Below are positions 1 through 11,800 of a stretch of 64,000 nt of DNA, one piece after another; position 1 is the stretch's first letter, and each line of letters begins with the position of its first letter. The DNA comes from Piper betle (Eukaryota; Streptophyta; Magnoliopsida; Piperales; Piperaceae), in the NCBI GenBank assembly GCA_033002965.1, contig JAURVB010014602.1:124001-188000 (forward strand), written 5' to 3'. The position numbers and the translations under genes are program-made. Below the pieces are notes generated by a model. It saw only the letters and a program-made list of their open reading frames with translations, made no database searches and had not been told where the DNA came from.

Positions 1-61
1 GATTAATATTACCATTTAGAGCAATCAAGGCGATAAGTCACCGATAGTTATCCATTTCATG

Positions 62-412
62 TAGGGGTGCTAATTGAGCGAGCGAGCCGAGCTCATGTGT
101 TCGAGCTCGGCTCGAATAGTTCAAAACTCGTTCGAACTCGACTCGAGATCGAACGAGTTTTAGACATACATGGTCGAGTTCGACTCGAATATCTTTTATG
201 TGTTCGAGCTCGACTCGAGCTCGAATATACTTAAACTGCTTAATTTTTATGAGCTCGTTCGCCAGCTCGTTCGTTAGTTTAAAACCAGCTCGATTAAAAG
301 TCAAAAGTACTTCACTTAAAAAAAAATGAGGCCAATGCGGTTTAAACCTACAACCTTGAAGTCATCTAGGTGAATACTTACCATCTCAACTATCTTGCTT
401 CTTTGTTATTAT

Positions 413-453
<41 letters not shown>

Positions 454-678
454 ATATAAAGACTATATTAATATATTATTTTATCGAATCGAGTTCGAGT
501 CGATTTCGAGTTATAACCGAGTCGAGTCGAGTCGAACACGACCTTGCTCAAGCTCGGCTCGTAAGATTCGAGTTCGAGTCGAGTTCGAGTCGAGCATTTA
601 AATGTCGAGTTTCGAGTCGAGTCAAGCCGAGCCGAACGCTAAATGCTCACGAACTGGCTCGCTCAATTAACAACCCTA
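62..678 (+). mobile_element. Non-autonomous hAT-type element, family 1, copy A
   Basis: The element begins TAGGGGTGCTAATTGAGCG and ends with the inverted form of TAGGGTTGTTAATTGAGCG. It is flanked by a perfect 8-bp duplication, ATTTCATG, at 54-61 and 679-686; an 8-bp target duplication is the signature of hAT transposons. The subterminal DNA is packed with degenerate GAGCTCGA/TCGAGTCGAG motifs on both sides, as expected of clustered transposase-binding sites (inference). The interior holds a TA microsatellite and no transposase-like reading frame, so the copy is non-autonomous. The short minus-strand reading frame at its left edge is only the translated repeat. Confidence 0.85.
413..449. repeat. 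(TA)n microsatellite inside hAT copy A
   Basis: An uninterrupted TA run that continues into ATAAT repeats. The equivalent place in the inverted copy B (about 938-965) is also a TA/CA run, so the microsatellite was probably part of the ancestral element. Confidence 0.9.
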
Positions 679-700
679 ATTTCATGCACTTCCACACAGA

Positions 701-1309
701 TAGGGTTGTTAATTGAGCAATCAAGTTCGTGAGCATTTAGCATTCGGCTCGGCTCGACTCGACTCAAAACTCGGCATTTAAATGCTCAAGCTCGAACTCG
801 AATCTTATGAGCCGAGCTTAAGTAAGGCCGTGTTCGAGCTCGACTCGGTTATAACTCAAACTCGACTCAAACTCAACTCACAGCTCAACTCGAACTCGAC
901 TTGATAAAATAAAATAATAATATAGTCTTTATATTATATTATATATATATATATACACACACACAATATTATAACAAAGAAGTGAGATAGTAAGTATTCA
1001 AGTTGACGACCTCAAGGTTGTGGGTTCAATCTACATTGATTGCATTTTTTTTAAGTGAGGTGCTTTAGACTTTTAATCGAACGGATTTTAAGCTCACAAA
1101 CAAGCTAGGTTCGAGCTCGGGAAAATTAAATAGTTTTGTGTATTCGAGTTCAAGTTGAGCTAGAATACATAAAAAATATTCGAGTCAAATTCGAACATAT
1201 ATGTTCAAAACTCATTTGATCTCGAGTCAAGTTCGAACGAGTTTCGAACAATTCGAGCCGAGTTCGAACACAAGTTGAGCTTAACTCGCTCACTTGTTTA
1301 GCATCCCTA
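701..1309 (-). mobile_element. Non-autonomous hAT-type element, family 1, copy B (inverted)
   Basis: Reverse-orientation relative of copy A, beginning TAGGGTTGTTAATTGAGC and ending with the inverted TAGGGATGCTAAAC. The interior matches A in inverted order: the TTTTTTTTAAGTGAGG block, the AACAAAGAAG block and the TA run all recur. The flanking 8-mers are CACACAGA (693-700) and CACAATAA (1310-1317), agreeing at 5 of 8 positions, which fits a decayed separate target duplication. A and B are 22 bp apart, so 62-1309 forms one large imperfect palindrome. Confidence 0.75.
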
Positions 1310-1371
1310 CACAATAAAAACTAATGAAAGTTCTTCAAAAATGAACAATTCACAAAGAGCAGACACATTAC

Positions 1372-2641
1372 CTTTATGGAAATAACTTTAATGCTCCCAA
1401 TTTTTGGAAAACAGACTGAATGCTCGTCAGCTACTTTCCCTGCAGCATTCATAAAATTAAATTAAAATCCATAGCAAATCGAAGTGTGGTACGAATGGAT
1501 TCAAACATAGAAAATATACAGTTCCTAAAATACAACATTTGGTATGAGTCACCTTTAAAAAGTACAGAGACAACCCTTAAGCAAAAATCACCCATACAGA
1601 AACGTCAAGACTGTATAACCATCAAGTGTCATGACTCGTGAATAAATTTTTTCCCCAACAGAAAACTCAAAAAAACAATAATTTGAAACTGATCTTGTGA
1701 CTCTCTTCTCTCCATAATAGCGCAAACAATACTACCAGGTATCTAACATGTAGTTTACTGAAAAAAACAAACAAACATTTGATGGAAACACACAAATCTA
1801 GGACCTGAATTCCCAAGTTCCGTCACAAACAACATTAACTAAAAAATTCCAAGTCGCAATTTATCAAGTATAACACACCGCCCAATATGTTAAATACCAA
1901 ATTGACCCCAAACAACACAATCCAATTAAGAAAACAGTGAGCCTGCATTTTCATCAATCACCAACCACCACTCAGCTCAACACAGTAACATGGCTACAAC
2001 ATCCAAGTACATAACCAACATACTCCAACAAATCAAAAGACACCAACCAGCTAAAACCCAACGAAACTAACAACATTCGCATCACCACAAACACCAATTC
2101 TAGATTCTAATACTCCGTCCAATCGTTGCAAATTGACTCCAAACAAGAAAATCCAACAAATAAGACAACGGCCTCAGCTCAAGATATTAAAATGGCTACA
2201 GCATCCAAGTACAAAACCCACCAAAAAAACGACAAACTCCAACAAATGCAAAGCAAGCCAAACATCTAAAACTCAAAATCTCAAGTTCACCATAAACACT
2301 TAACATTTACAACAAACAATACGCTAGAATCTAATACCACGCCCAATATACACAAATTGGCTCCAAACAACAAAATCCAACAAACAAGACAATGACCTCA
2401 GCTCAACACTACAGAACTACAACACCTAAGGTCATCAACCCCAAATCAACATATTCCAACAAGTTTGATGCTGGAAAACCAGATTCTAACTACATTGGCA
2501 AAGGAGTAGAATATGAAAGGGTGGTGGCAGCTCACGTTTGAGGCGTCCGACGGTGCCTCCGTCGGCGACGGCGAGGCGAGTGTCGAGGCTCGTCGTGACG
2601 AAGACCGGCCGTTCGCCGGAGCTCCGCCGTTCCTCCGCCAT
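1372..2641 (-). CDS. Unrecognised gene, first two coding exons (partial; runs off the left edge)
   Basis: Two exons join in phase. Exon 1 is 2536-2641 (start ATG at 2641, begins MAEERRSSGERP, donor GTGAGC). Exon 2 is 1372-1439 (acceptor CTGCAG, donor GTAATG). Together they read 57 residues, including a stretch LKRKVADEHSVCFPKIG across the junction. The pattern of a short basic-acidic start followed by TxLDTxLAV..TVxxLKxKV..EH..CFP.IG..V recalls a ubiquitin-like (beta-grasp) N-terminus, but I cannot name the family. No further exon is visible before the window edge; the two hAT copies at 62-1309 would lie in intron 2 if the gene continues left. Exon 1 is strongly GC-rich, like the 5' ends of other genes here. 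Confidence 0.55.
1440..2535 (-). other. Intron 1 of the partial left-edge gene
   Basis: AT-rich, about 1.1 kb, bounded by GTGAGC (donor) and CTGCAG (acceptor) read on the minus strand. It holds internally similar blocks around 1830-2000, 2095-2220 and 2325-2400, sharing AACAACAAAATCCAACAA-type and CTCAGCTCAACAC-type words, so it seems partly built from local duplications. No other gene is visible in it. Confidence 0.5.
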
Positions 2642-2759
2642 TTTCGCCGCCGCCGCCGCCGCTCCCCCGTGCTAGGGCCCGGATTGGTCATCGAACCCTG
2701 GCCAGGGGTGGAATGATGGAAGACAGATTCTGTTTTAATATAGAAATTAATTAACATTA

Positions 2760-3529
2760 AATAGGGACTCTAATTTTGCATATAATTTTTTATTAACTAA
2801 TATTATAAATATAAATTATAAAGACTTTATATTTTGAACGTAGATTTTGATTTTGATTTTCAAGATGGATTTTAATTAAAAAAAAGATGGATTTTAATTC
2901 AACGAGAATAAATTATTTGATAAAGAGTAGATATAGATTACTTGTGTGGGTTTTTTGGCTATATATAATATAATATTATATATAGGGGAGACATTATATC
3001 ACGCATGGTTTATGATAGATATAAATTAAAATTTTATATATAGACACTTATTAAAATAATTAAAGTAAAATATAATTATTTGTTATTTTAGATATTAACA
3101 TTGATTTTGAAATAAATTATAATTGAATAAGAAGATAGATTACTTTTTTGTAGTATTTTGATTAATTTAAATTTTATATTTTTATCTGGACAAAGACTTT
3201 TAATTCTCTTTTGGTTTAACTAATAAATTAATAATAAAAGTAGATATAAAAATATTGGACGAGAGGCATGCATATATTAGAGATACACTAACAAATATGT
3301 GAATTAAAAATTACCCTAATCAGGTGAAAAGTAGAAAATTTAAGCCAATCACATGTACTTTTTGAAGTAAAGTAGAAGATTTGAATTCTTTTATTTTATT
3401 TTTGTTTTATATGTGCTTTGTGAATTTGCTTACTTACAAGGATGTAAATTGTGACATCTTCGAATTTTGCCAATGAATCATATGATATAGAAACAAAAAG
3501 AAGAAGAAGAAGAGCCATGGAAGCATTTT
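2760..3529. other. Intergenic, AT-rich, no gene seen
   Basis: Strongly AT-rich spacer between the 5' end of the left-edge gene and the 3' end of CBBY, both on the minus strand. It has many stops in all frames and no repeat structure I could define. The 3' UTR and polyadenylation signals of CBBY must lie in its right end. Confidence 0.6.
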
Positions 3530-5824
3530 CTAGACAACAAATTGCTTCTCTAAAAGACTTCCACAAAATGTAAGATCAAATCTCTGCTCTGGAGGGTCTC
3601 CTATGCAATCAAAAACTGCATCTGCATTATCAAACTCTTCTTCAGCCGTGTATCTGAAATCACACACAAAACGTTAGGAAATTGAAGAAGCTAAACTTAC
3701 AAATGTCTATCTAAGAAAACAAACAGATTCCCAAAGATGGAGGAGAGGTATCCATGTTACCCGCTTTTTGTTACTATACACTTCATGCCAGCAGCTTTAG
3801 CTGCAGCAAGACCAATGGCACTGTCCTCCACCACAACACAGCTGAAATTGAAGAAACAGATTGGCGATAAGAATTTCATATAACAAGTACTGTGCTCAAA
3901 AAATGGGATCTAGTTAAAGCTAGCATACCTTGATGGATCAACACCCAGAGTTTTGGCTGCTAGTAGGTAGATGGCCTAACAAGAAATATAACCAATTGCT
4001 AACAAAGCTATATACTGCTGACTAAAAGGATATAAAACTCATCTGTGAGCAATTTCTACACAGATTAGGAAGCAAATTATGAAAACTAATTCAGATGATA
4101 AAAACTAATGTTGAAGTACTTGAATACCGGATCTGGTTTTTTCCGAGGCACTACATCCCCAGCAAATATCAAGATCTTCTGAGCTCGTTCAGGGCCCAAC
4201 AGACAAGATACTATAGCTGATACCTATAAAGTAGTTTAAGTTAGATTTTGAAGAAGGGTTGTCAAACATATTTGGGGGAACAATTCATTCAGATTATGCA
4301 AAATCATTGCACTGAAACAAGAACATATAACCAAGAAAGATGTAATGAGTTTTCGTCTGCAGCATAAATGAGTCTTCCAGGGTTCGGTGGTCTACTCTGA
4401 TGTGGTTTGTTTGAGATCAATATTAATTTGTTGTTGGGCCTTACCCTCACAGCAGTTTCATTGATATGATCTCTCAAGTTTTTCAGTTTATGAACCAAAT
4501 GAACCCAGAATCTGAACTCACGAAAAGAAGAGTAAATGGACAATGATGAATGATTATCTTACAGCTTTCTCATTAGAAGTACTGCAGACAGAAACATTTA
4601 CTCCTTTCTCCAAAGCTTCATCGATCAATCTGAGTACAAAGGCACAACATGTCTTACTTTATCTACATAACAGAAGTTAAACAAGAACTAAAGGTAAAGT
4701 CTTAACAAATCATCAATTCAGAAGGTATCAGAAATCTCAATTTCATTTCCATGTTGAAAGTCAGATGTAGGCACTTCAAGCTATTTACTAACCGTGCAAC
4801 ACCAGGTCGAAGAGGAAGCAGTTTTTTATCAATTAGAGCCATGAACAATTCGGTTTTTCTTTTATGAAGAGCAGCTACAAAATCCTTTCTTTCTTCATCA
4901 GTCTTAGGAGCCTTCTCTGGCCAACCTGTCTTGTTAAAATATGCTGTCATTCTGGAAGTGCCAAAAAACAAACCTCAATAGCAATTGCATGAGTATTTTC
5001 TTGTAACTTCCATAATCTTTCCTACATTTGCCATGAGTATAACAATAACATAATCACTTTATTCATTATTTTTTTCATTTAAACTGCATGTGGAAAATAA
5101 TTCGAATCCGTTATTTATAAAGTCTTACCTTTCTTTCCCTCCACCAATTTTAAGCAATTCTCCATACAACTCGACGCCCCATGTGACACCCAATTCTTTC
5201 TATCAAACAAAAAACAGGGGGGAAAAATGTCAAAAAGCATAACAGTTTGATCCTGACCTGATTTGCACAACTTACATTGGGAAGAAAAAATATTGGTTAG
5301 AACAAGCAATAAATCAAACAGGTAGACGTCATAAAGTAGAAGTCAGAATAATGAACCACACATTATCAAAGACAGCAAACTTTTACAGTCAGATTAGCAC
5401 AGTATCCAATATACTTCCCAAGTTGACAAATCATTCACAACATAGATCACTGTCATTAAAATTCTCAAACTTAAATGAAAGAAAGCTTAGTCCACGTTCA
5501 ACCAACCTCAGAAAAAGTCTCATTGAAGGAAACGCGGTGACCATCCTTCTCAGTATCCACCAGCACCCCATCACAGTCAAAAAGTAGAGCAGACGGCAGA
5601 GAAGCAGACACAGACAGACCCCTCCGACGCACACACAGAGGGGTGTCCCTTCTTCTGCATGCTTTCAACAGGGTGGTGAAAGTGTTACTCCCTTGAAGCG
5701 AATGAAGAGAAGAGATGGGCACTTTTCTATGAGGTTGGAGAATGGACGTAGCCGATGGTGGACGGAAGGAAGCTGCAGGGGACGTGGCTGTGGAAGTTGA
5801 AGAGGTAAGGGAGGAAACCGCCAT
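3530..5824 (-). CDS. CBBY: CBBY-like HAD phosphatase, chloroplast (xylulose-1,5-bisphosphate phosphatase)
   Basis: Eight exons join in phase to 320 residues: 5507-5824, 5129-5199, 4793-4951, 4563-4629, 4128-4223, 3929-3975, 3761-3841 and 3530-3653. Residues 1 to about 75 are Ser/Thr/Arg-rich with few acidic residues, a typical chloroplast transit peptide. The HAD motifs are all present: nucleophile DCDGVLVDTE (Asp83, Asp85), CSTSNEK (motif II), RKKPDP (motif III lysine) and VVVEDSAIG (motif IV acidic pair). The plant family dephosphorylates xylulose-1,5-bisphosphate, a misfire product and inhibitor of Rubisco, in the stroma. Length matches Arabidopsis CBBY (At3g48420, about 319 aa). The start is the first ATG of a GC-rich exon. 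No defect is seen. Confidence 0.95.
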
Positions 5825-5954
5825 TGTTGGGTGTGGCCAACGGTCGCAAGATTTTGGTCGTTGTATGTCACCGAGGCAGCTTATCCACTGCCTTCATACA
5901 TGTGGATGTGCTTCTTCTTCGATCCTCTTCTTCCTAAAAGGTGTTAATAGATGA

Positions 5955-6416
5955 ATCGGGCTTACTTACTAATGGGATCTAATTTTTATTTGTTGGAATA
6001 ATTAAATTCAACTGGAACTCAAAATCATTCGTTGTATATGATTATAATCTCGAATTAATTTAAAATATATTCTTAAAAATAAATTTAACTAGCTCCATCG
6101 TAAAGGTCTCGTCATAAAGATTTAGTTTTAGCAGTTGTTTGTGAACGTTAGGACATGCATGGACCAGAGCAATGGCCAACCCCTTCTATATGGCATGGAA
6201 GAAGTCAAATGCAGAAAAAGCCGGTAACTTGCGTGCGCATGAAATTTGCTAAACAGTTACGCCTGTGATCCCCCATATCTCAGACACTTCAAATATCAAT
6301 TTCATGGTAACTGCATCACTTGCCACCTCCTACCACATCCTCAATTTCACTTCTTCCTTTCCTTGCAACTTTATCCGAACTTGTTTTCTGTGATAGTTAG
6401 CATAACTCCTGTCGAA
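5955..6416. other. Intergenic spacer between divergent CBBY and ENODL genes
   Basis: CBBY (-) and the phytocyanin gene (+) are transcribed away from each other, so this roughly 590-bp gap holds both promoters. A reading frame continues upstream of the ENODL ATG, but its N-terminus does not look like a signal peptide and I take it as 5' UTR. Confidence 0.6.
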
Positions 6417-7098
6417 ATGGCGTCGATTTCCTCTACTTCCTGCTGCTTGTTCTTCTTCCTCTTGGTAACTTTGGCTTCTCTTAACTTCCTCCCTGTACTG
6501 TCCTCCACCGAGTTCGACGTCGGGGGCACCTCCACTGGCTGGGCAGTACCCGACGCCAAAAATTCCCGCTTCTACAACCTCTGGGCGTCCAAGAACAGGT
6601 TCCTTGTCGGCGACATCATTAGTAAGTCCTGTCTTCACTCTAACCATGATCTTTCATACGTAGTTCTATTGTCGTCTTGTCTCACATCTGTGTTTAAACA
6701 ATATCTTTGATCTTTGTTTATGAGACATGCGAGTAGTTGTCGTAATAATGTTCTCGGGTTGTGCAGTTTTCAAGTACAAGAAGGATTCTGTGATGGTGGT
6801 GAGCGAAGATGGCTACAAGAAGTGCAATGCCACCCATCCCCTCTTCTTCTCCAACACCGGCAAGTCAAAGGTGGTGCTCGACCGCCCGGGCCTCTACTAC
6901 TTCATCAGCGGCGCCACTGGCCACTGCGAGAAGGGGCAGAAAATGATCATCAAGGTGATGGGCTCAGCGCCGGATTCTTCTCCGGCCAACTCCACCGATT
7001 CCGGCGGTGCCGCGGTTGCACCAGGAACTTCAAGTGCTTTCATCCTACTCTTCGTTGCGCAAATTGCCATGTGTATTGGGTCTGGTCTTGATCTTTGA
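6417..7098 (+). CDS. Early nodulin-like protein (phytocyanin family, GPI-anchored)
   Basis: Two exons, 6417-6621 and 6767-7098, join in phase (donor GTAAGT, acceptor TGTGCAG) to 178 residues. The order is a hydrophobic signal peptide (about 1-30), a plastocyanin-like domain starting TEFDVGGTSTGW, a short Ser/Pro linker (SAPDSSPANSTDS) and a hydrophobic C-terminal tail typical of GPI-anchor attachment. The copper-site positions are altered: the first ligand His is Ser in KKDSVMVV, and the Cys that usually precedes the loop is Ser in YYFISGATGHCEKGQK. The structural disulphide cysteines (KKCNATHP and GHCEKG) remain. It should therefore be a non-copper early nodulin-like cell-surface glycoprotein. 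The exact ligand of this subgroup is not known from sequence. The start was chosen because it opens the signal peptide. Confidence 0.9.
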
Positions 7099-8636
7099 TA
7101 TGGTGTAATTGGTGGTTAGTGTGGTCTGCTTGCATTGTCTGGGCACTAGCTAGAACACTGGTCTTTATAACAGGTTTTTGAATATTGTTAGATAATTAGG
7201 TATTTATTAGGCTTTTAGTTAAGGACTTGGAGTATTCTATATCAATTTTTAGCCTTGCAAACTTGGTTTTTACAATGATTAATTTGCGATAAGATATAGC
7301 ATTTATATATATATATTGATTGTAGTTAAAGTAATAACATTGATGCTTTACTAATGATACTGCATCAACTTCTAGCTTTGTGCTAAAACTACATTTACAA
7401 CCGGTTCTATTTATTATATATGGAACCTTAATTCTTGTATAGAGTAAAAACTGATATTATGCAGTTTTAGATGCTTTTGTATTAATATATATATATATAT
7501 ATATACACACATGTTTGAAGTGAATAAGGTATTAATTTTAATCCTCCCCTATTAATGCAAACATAATTACATCAGCAAACTACATTACAATTTTTTTTGG
7601 CTAGGACTTTTCGAATCTTATGAATATCAACTCCGAGTTCAATTAAAACAAGTGGGATACGTTATTGTGTTGTTCTATTCTATCATTAGCCAGAAAAGGA
7701 TGCTGCATTTCTAATATTTATCCTCGAAAATTATTTCGACTAATAAACCATATATTAATGAAAGACTAGCAATTCATTTTAGAATCAAGGAAACATGTAG
7801 AAGTACCATTGGATTGATGTCATCTTAACTGAATGTTTAGTTCTTCAATAACTTGATATTGTCCTAAGCTAAACATCCGTTAATAGCAATTATTATTATT
7901 ATTATTACTATACAATCGGCTAAGAGTATCATGAATTCGACGGATTAGAGCTTGATAAATCTACCCAAATTTTACATATTTATAATTAGCATGCACTGGT
8001 TTTTTTTCCTAATAGCATGCACTAAATTAGAATATTCGCAAGGCCCCAAGGGGGTATCTTAATTTACGCGCAAATTATTCTCCCAAGAGTTCCTACGGCA
8101 TGCATACATATAATTAAACCATGAATATCAACGTAATTAAAATTGCTTGCTCAAATTTAACTACGTTGTCTCACTGTTCAAATCAAACTAGATCAATAAA
8201 ACAATCCAAGTCGACTTCAGGTCAAACTTATTAATATGATATTTCATTTATTCTATAAAAAATTATATCGACCCTAAACCCTAAATTCAAAATTTAGCTA
8301 TTTGATCAAACCATTAATAGCTTGCTTGCTCCATTCACCTAAACCCCCAAGTCAAACATCTAAGAAAATCGAAAATTGATTATGCTCAATAAATTCAATT
8401 CAATTAAATAAACCTAAGTACATTAGAAACAACAATAAAGTTTGATCGAACTATTATTATCACTGTTTTAAGGTATAGATTCAAACATTTGGCATATACG
8501 TCCACGTGGCCAAATTGTCCACCCAAAACCTCTCCTCCATGGGCCTCAGAAAATAGATGGGCCGAAAATGCCACCACAAAAGGCCCACTAATCCCATCCA
8601 CACCACTGTCCTTCCCAGCCGTACTTTTCCCCGTGT
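7099..8636. other. Intergenic, AT-rich, no gene seen
   Basis: Spacer between the ENODL gene and the CCCH gene. It contains a TA run near 7484-7505, a short ATT run near 7890-7907 and otherwise low-complexity AT-rich DNA. From about 8480 it becomes GC-richer and merges into the CCCH promoter and 5' UTR; long open frames at 8489-9051 there are shadows of that GC-rich leader. Confidence 0.6.
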
Positions 8637-8640
8637 CATT

Positions 8641-8770
8641 TATAAAAGCACCACATTGGCGTGCGCCTTGCGCTGCCACACGGCGTCTCTGTCCCGTGCG
8701 TGCTGCGTGCGCCCCTGGGCTGCGGCGTGTCCAAAAAATATTCCCCTCTTCCCGCCGCCATATAAACCTC
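8641..8770 (+). promoter_or_regulatory. Candidate core promoter of the CCCH gene (two TATA-like boxes)
   Basis: TATAAAAG starts at 8641 and TATAAACC at 8761, respectively 236 and 116 bp upstream of the ATG at 8877. Both sit in a C-rich leader typical of plant 5' UTRs. Which one is used cannot be told from sequence. Confidence 0.4.
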
Positions 8771-8876
8771 CCACCGTCGTCCTCGCAGGGCGGCCGTCCC
8801 CTCCCTCCAATCCCCAAAGATCCCACCTTTCACCCCCTCAATCTACCATCATACCCGGCCAATGTAGTGTCCATCC

Positions 8877-11800
8877 ATGGCGGAGGTCGAGGTCGCTGCC
8901 GACACTGCGGTCGTCACCGACGCTCCGGATTTGGCCACTTCCTTGGAAGAGAGCTTGGCGGAGTTGGAGTTGCGTGAGGAGGAAGATGGCGATACGAAGG
9001 CGGCGGCAGATGGGCAGGGCGAGAGGGCGAGGAGGCCTCGGTATCCGGTGAGGCCTGGCGAGGCGGAGTGCGCGTTCTATGTGCGGACCGGGAGTTGCAA
9101 GTTTGGAGCCAACTGCAAGTTCAACCATCCGCCCGATAGGAGAGGCCCGGTGCGTGTTTTGATGCGTTTGGGCACTTGGGCGATGGGGTTCGTAGTGTTT
9201 TTTGAATGAATCGAAGAAAGTAAAAGAGGGTTTTTTGTATGAGCGAAAAGTAACTGAAGTGCTCGTCTTTTTGGCTATGCTGGATGTTTATCTTTAAAAA
9301 AGTCAGATATTGTTCATATATTTGTACTATTTGGGTGCTTGTTTCATGAATTGTTGCTGGATACCTGGCGATGAATCTGTTTAGATACCGTTGCGAAAGA
9401 GTGTTTGTTGAATTCTTTCAATGAGCATAGCAATAACCACGTAGAACTATTTTTCAATCGATGAGGAAAATAGGTGCTTTTGATAGTTGGGGAACATTTG
9501 AAAACAATTCTTCATAGAGTTCTGATCTTTTTCTTTATGCTGGATCTGAATCTTTAGAGAGATTGAGGTGTTGTTCTTAGGATGGGTTGTGTGTGCTTAT
9601 TGGAAACTATTTAGGTGCTTATGTCGTGAACGGTTGTTGGATGCATGATAATATTTAGAAAGATTTCGTGAATGGGTTAAAGTTGATTTTTTCCCAGAAG
9701 AAGCAGCCACAAACATGTTCTACTATCTCAGTATCCCGGGGCAAAAGTGGTGTTTTTGATAATCAGTGCACATATTAGTCAGTTTTTGTGGAATTGGGAA
9801 GCAATGTTTGATAATATCTTTTTGTTCATACTGGATCTTAATCTTTAGAGAAATTGAGATATTGTCGGTGTGATGTGTTTTGTTTGGGTGTTTTTGTGAA
9901 GCTCTTTAGGTCCTTCATGAATTGTTGATGGATACACAGTGATTCACTGATTAGATAGACTTGAGATATGGTATTGGTTAAATTTTGTCTGAGAAGATAA
10001 TATCAAATAATTTTGTTTGGGAGATGACCGAGGGTGTGTTTAAATTGCATTTAAGTTTCCTTTCTCGAGTGTGATGCTTTATTATTCATTTTTTATTGAA
10101 ATAATTTAAGTAGCTAAATTTTGTCTCACATATGTTTTTTTGTGTTTTATAGTTCTATTTCCAAATGCAAATTTGTGAATGACCTTGTCAAGTTTCGAAC
10201 CTTAGTGGTTTCATGTTTTCCTCTTTTGAAGGGAAAGAAAAATGAAAATGGGAAGTCTAGTGAAGCAGACAAGAATGATATTCCTGATCAAGCAGAGCTC
10301 TCGGAGTCAAAGGTTTTCATTCAATGTTTTTTTAATTAATTTCATATGAAATTGATGGTTAGAGTCATATTTTCATTGGTGATTAGTGTTTATGTTATTG
10401 CCTACAACTAGAGTGTTGTTCTCTAGCCTCTTTATGAGGATGAAAACACGATTGAGAGGAAGGCATGCAGTTTCTTCTAGAATAAAAAATGGTTTTGCAT
10501 ATTTGCCATTCCTTTTGCCCATCATTTCAGACAGTAGAACTTTTTGAATTATTCTGAAAATAAATTGAAAATTGTGCCCTTGGCTAGTTTGTTTAAAACG
10601 TATAGGGAGTAGGATGATGCATCTTTTTAATATCTTACTCCGTGTACTTGAATCTTTTGGTTCCTTCTATCTTGATGTTTATTTACTAATTGCCACCATG
10701 TTTCCTTCAGTAGATTCAACATCCAGGTATGGATGTAGGAGATAGTGTAAGCAGTTGATTGTCACACCAACCAAATAAAGAATGATAATCATTTTTGTTT
10801 AACTGAACCTAACTCACAATTGTTACCAAGCTTGTATCAAGCCAACTGCCGCAACTGATGCCGTGTGAAACTCTGTCGAATCAGCCTTGTTCGAGGTCCA
10901 ACTTATGCCAATGCACTTATCCTCGTCATTAAAAATAAATACAATTGAAAAAATGTTTAAATTCTTGATGCCTTTCTTTGTCCCAATTCTGTTGCAATTT
11001 AACTTAGTTTTATTGTGATATATCTCAAATCTAAGCACTTGACACATCTCCCTCTTGTTTGAAGGAAACAAAGATTGTGAAGGAAATTACAAATGAAATG
11101 GACCAAAATGATAGTTCTGAACCGACTGAGCCTGCAGAGTGCAAGGTTTTCAGTTTTATGTACAAATTCATCTATTTGCTTTCATAAACATATGATATAT
11201 ATTCCTCATATTGCATTCGAATTTGTCACAGACAGAAAATTTCATGCTTTATTTGTTTTTATGCTTGAGAAGTTGAGTTCAATTTTCTATTTAAATGTAA
11301 GTTCAAAAAGTTATACTTGCAAGTTTGTAAGACTTTTTTTCCTTAATGATTGCATATGTTCAAGGTTGGGAACATACTGGCATTATTCACAAGATTTTAA
11401 TATTAAGCACCATCCTTATCAATTAATCAGCTAAGGCAAGTGATGGGATCACTTAGTTGGATGCAATTTGTTTTCACTTGATTGCAACTCATATGTCTAA
11501 CTCATTATTTCCTTTGCATAAGGTTGGAGCTGTCGTAAATTCTGAGCCTATGTAACTTTTAACTGAGACTATAATTGATTGAAGGCATATCTATATGTTT
11601 CCATGTGTTACACCAGCCATAATTTTACAATGGTTGTTGTACAATGACAAGTCTTTGTTGCAGTACTACTTAACAACTGGAGGTTGTAAATTTGGGAAAA
11701 GTTGTAAGTTCAGCCATCTGAAGGAAAAAACTAAGACAGAAGAAACGGTGGAGCTTAATTTTCTTGGCCTACCTATCCGTTTGGTATTAAAATAATTCAG

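Noticed and set aside
38..304. Minus-strand 88-residue frame
   Set aside because: It is the translation of GAGCTCGA-type subterminal repeats of hAT copy A and has no protein character.
8489..9051. 162- and 164-residue plus-strand frames at the CCCH gene start
   Set aside because: They read the C-rich promoter/5' UTR and exon 1 in the wrong frames.
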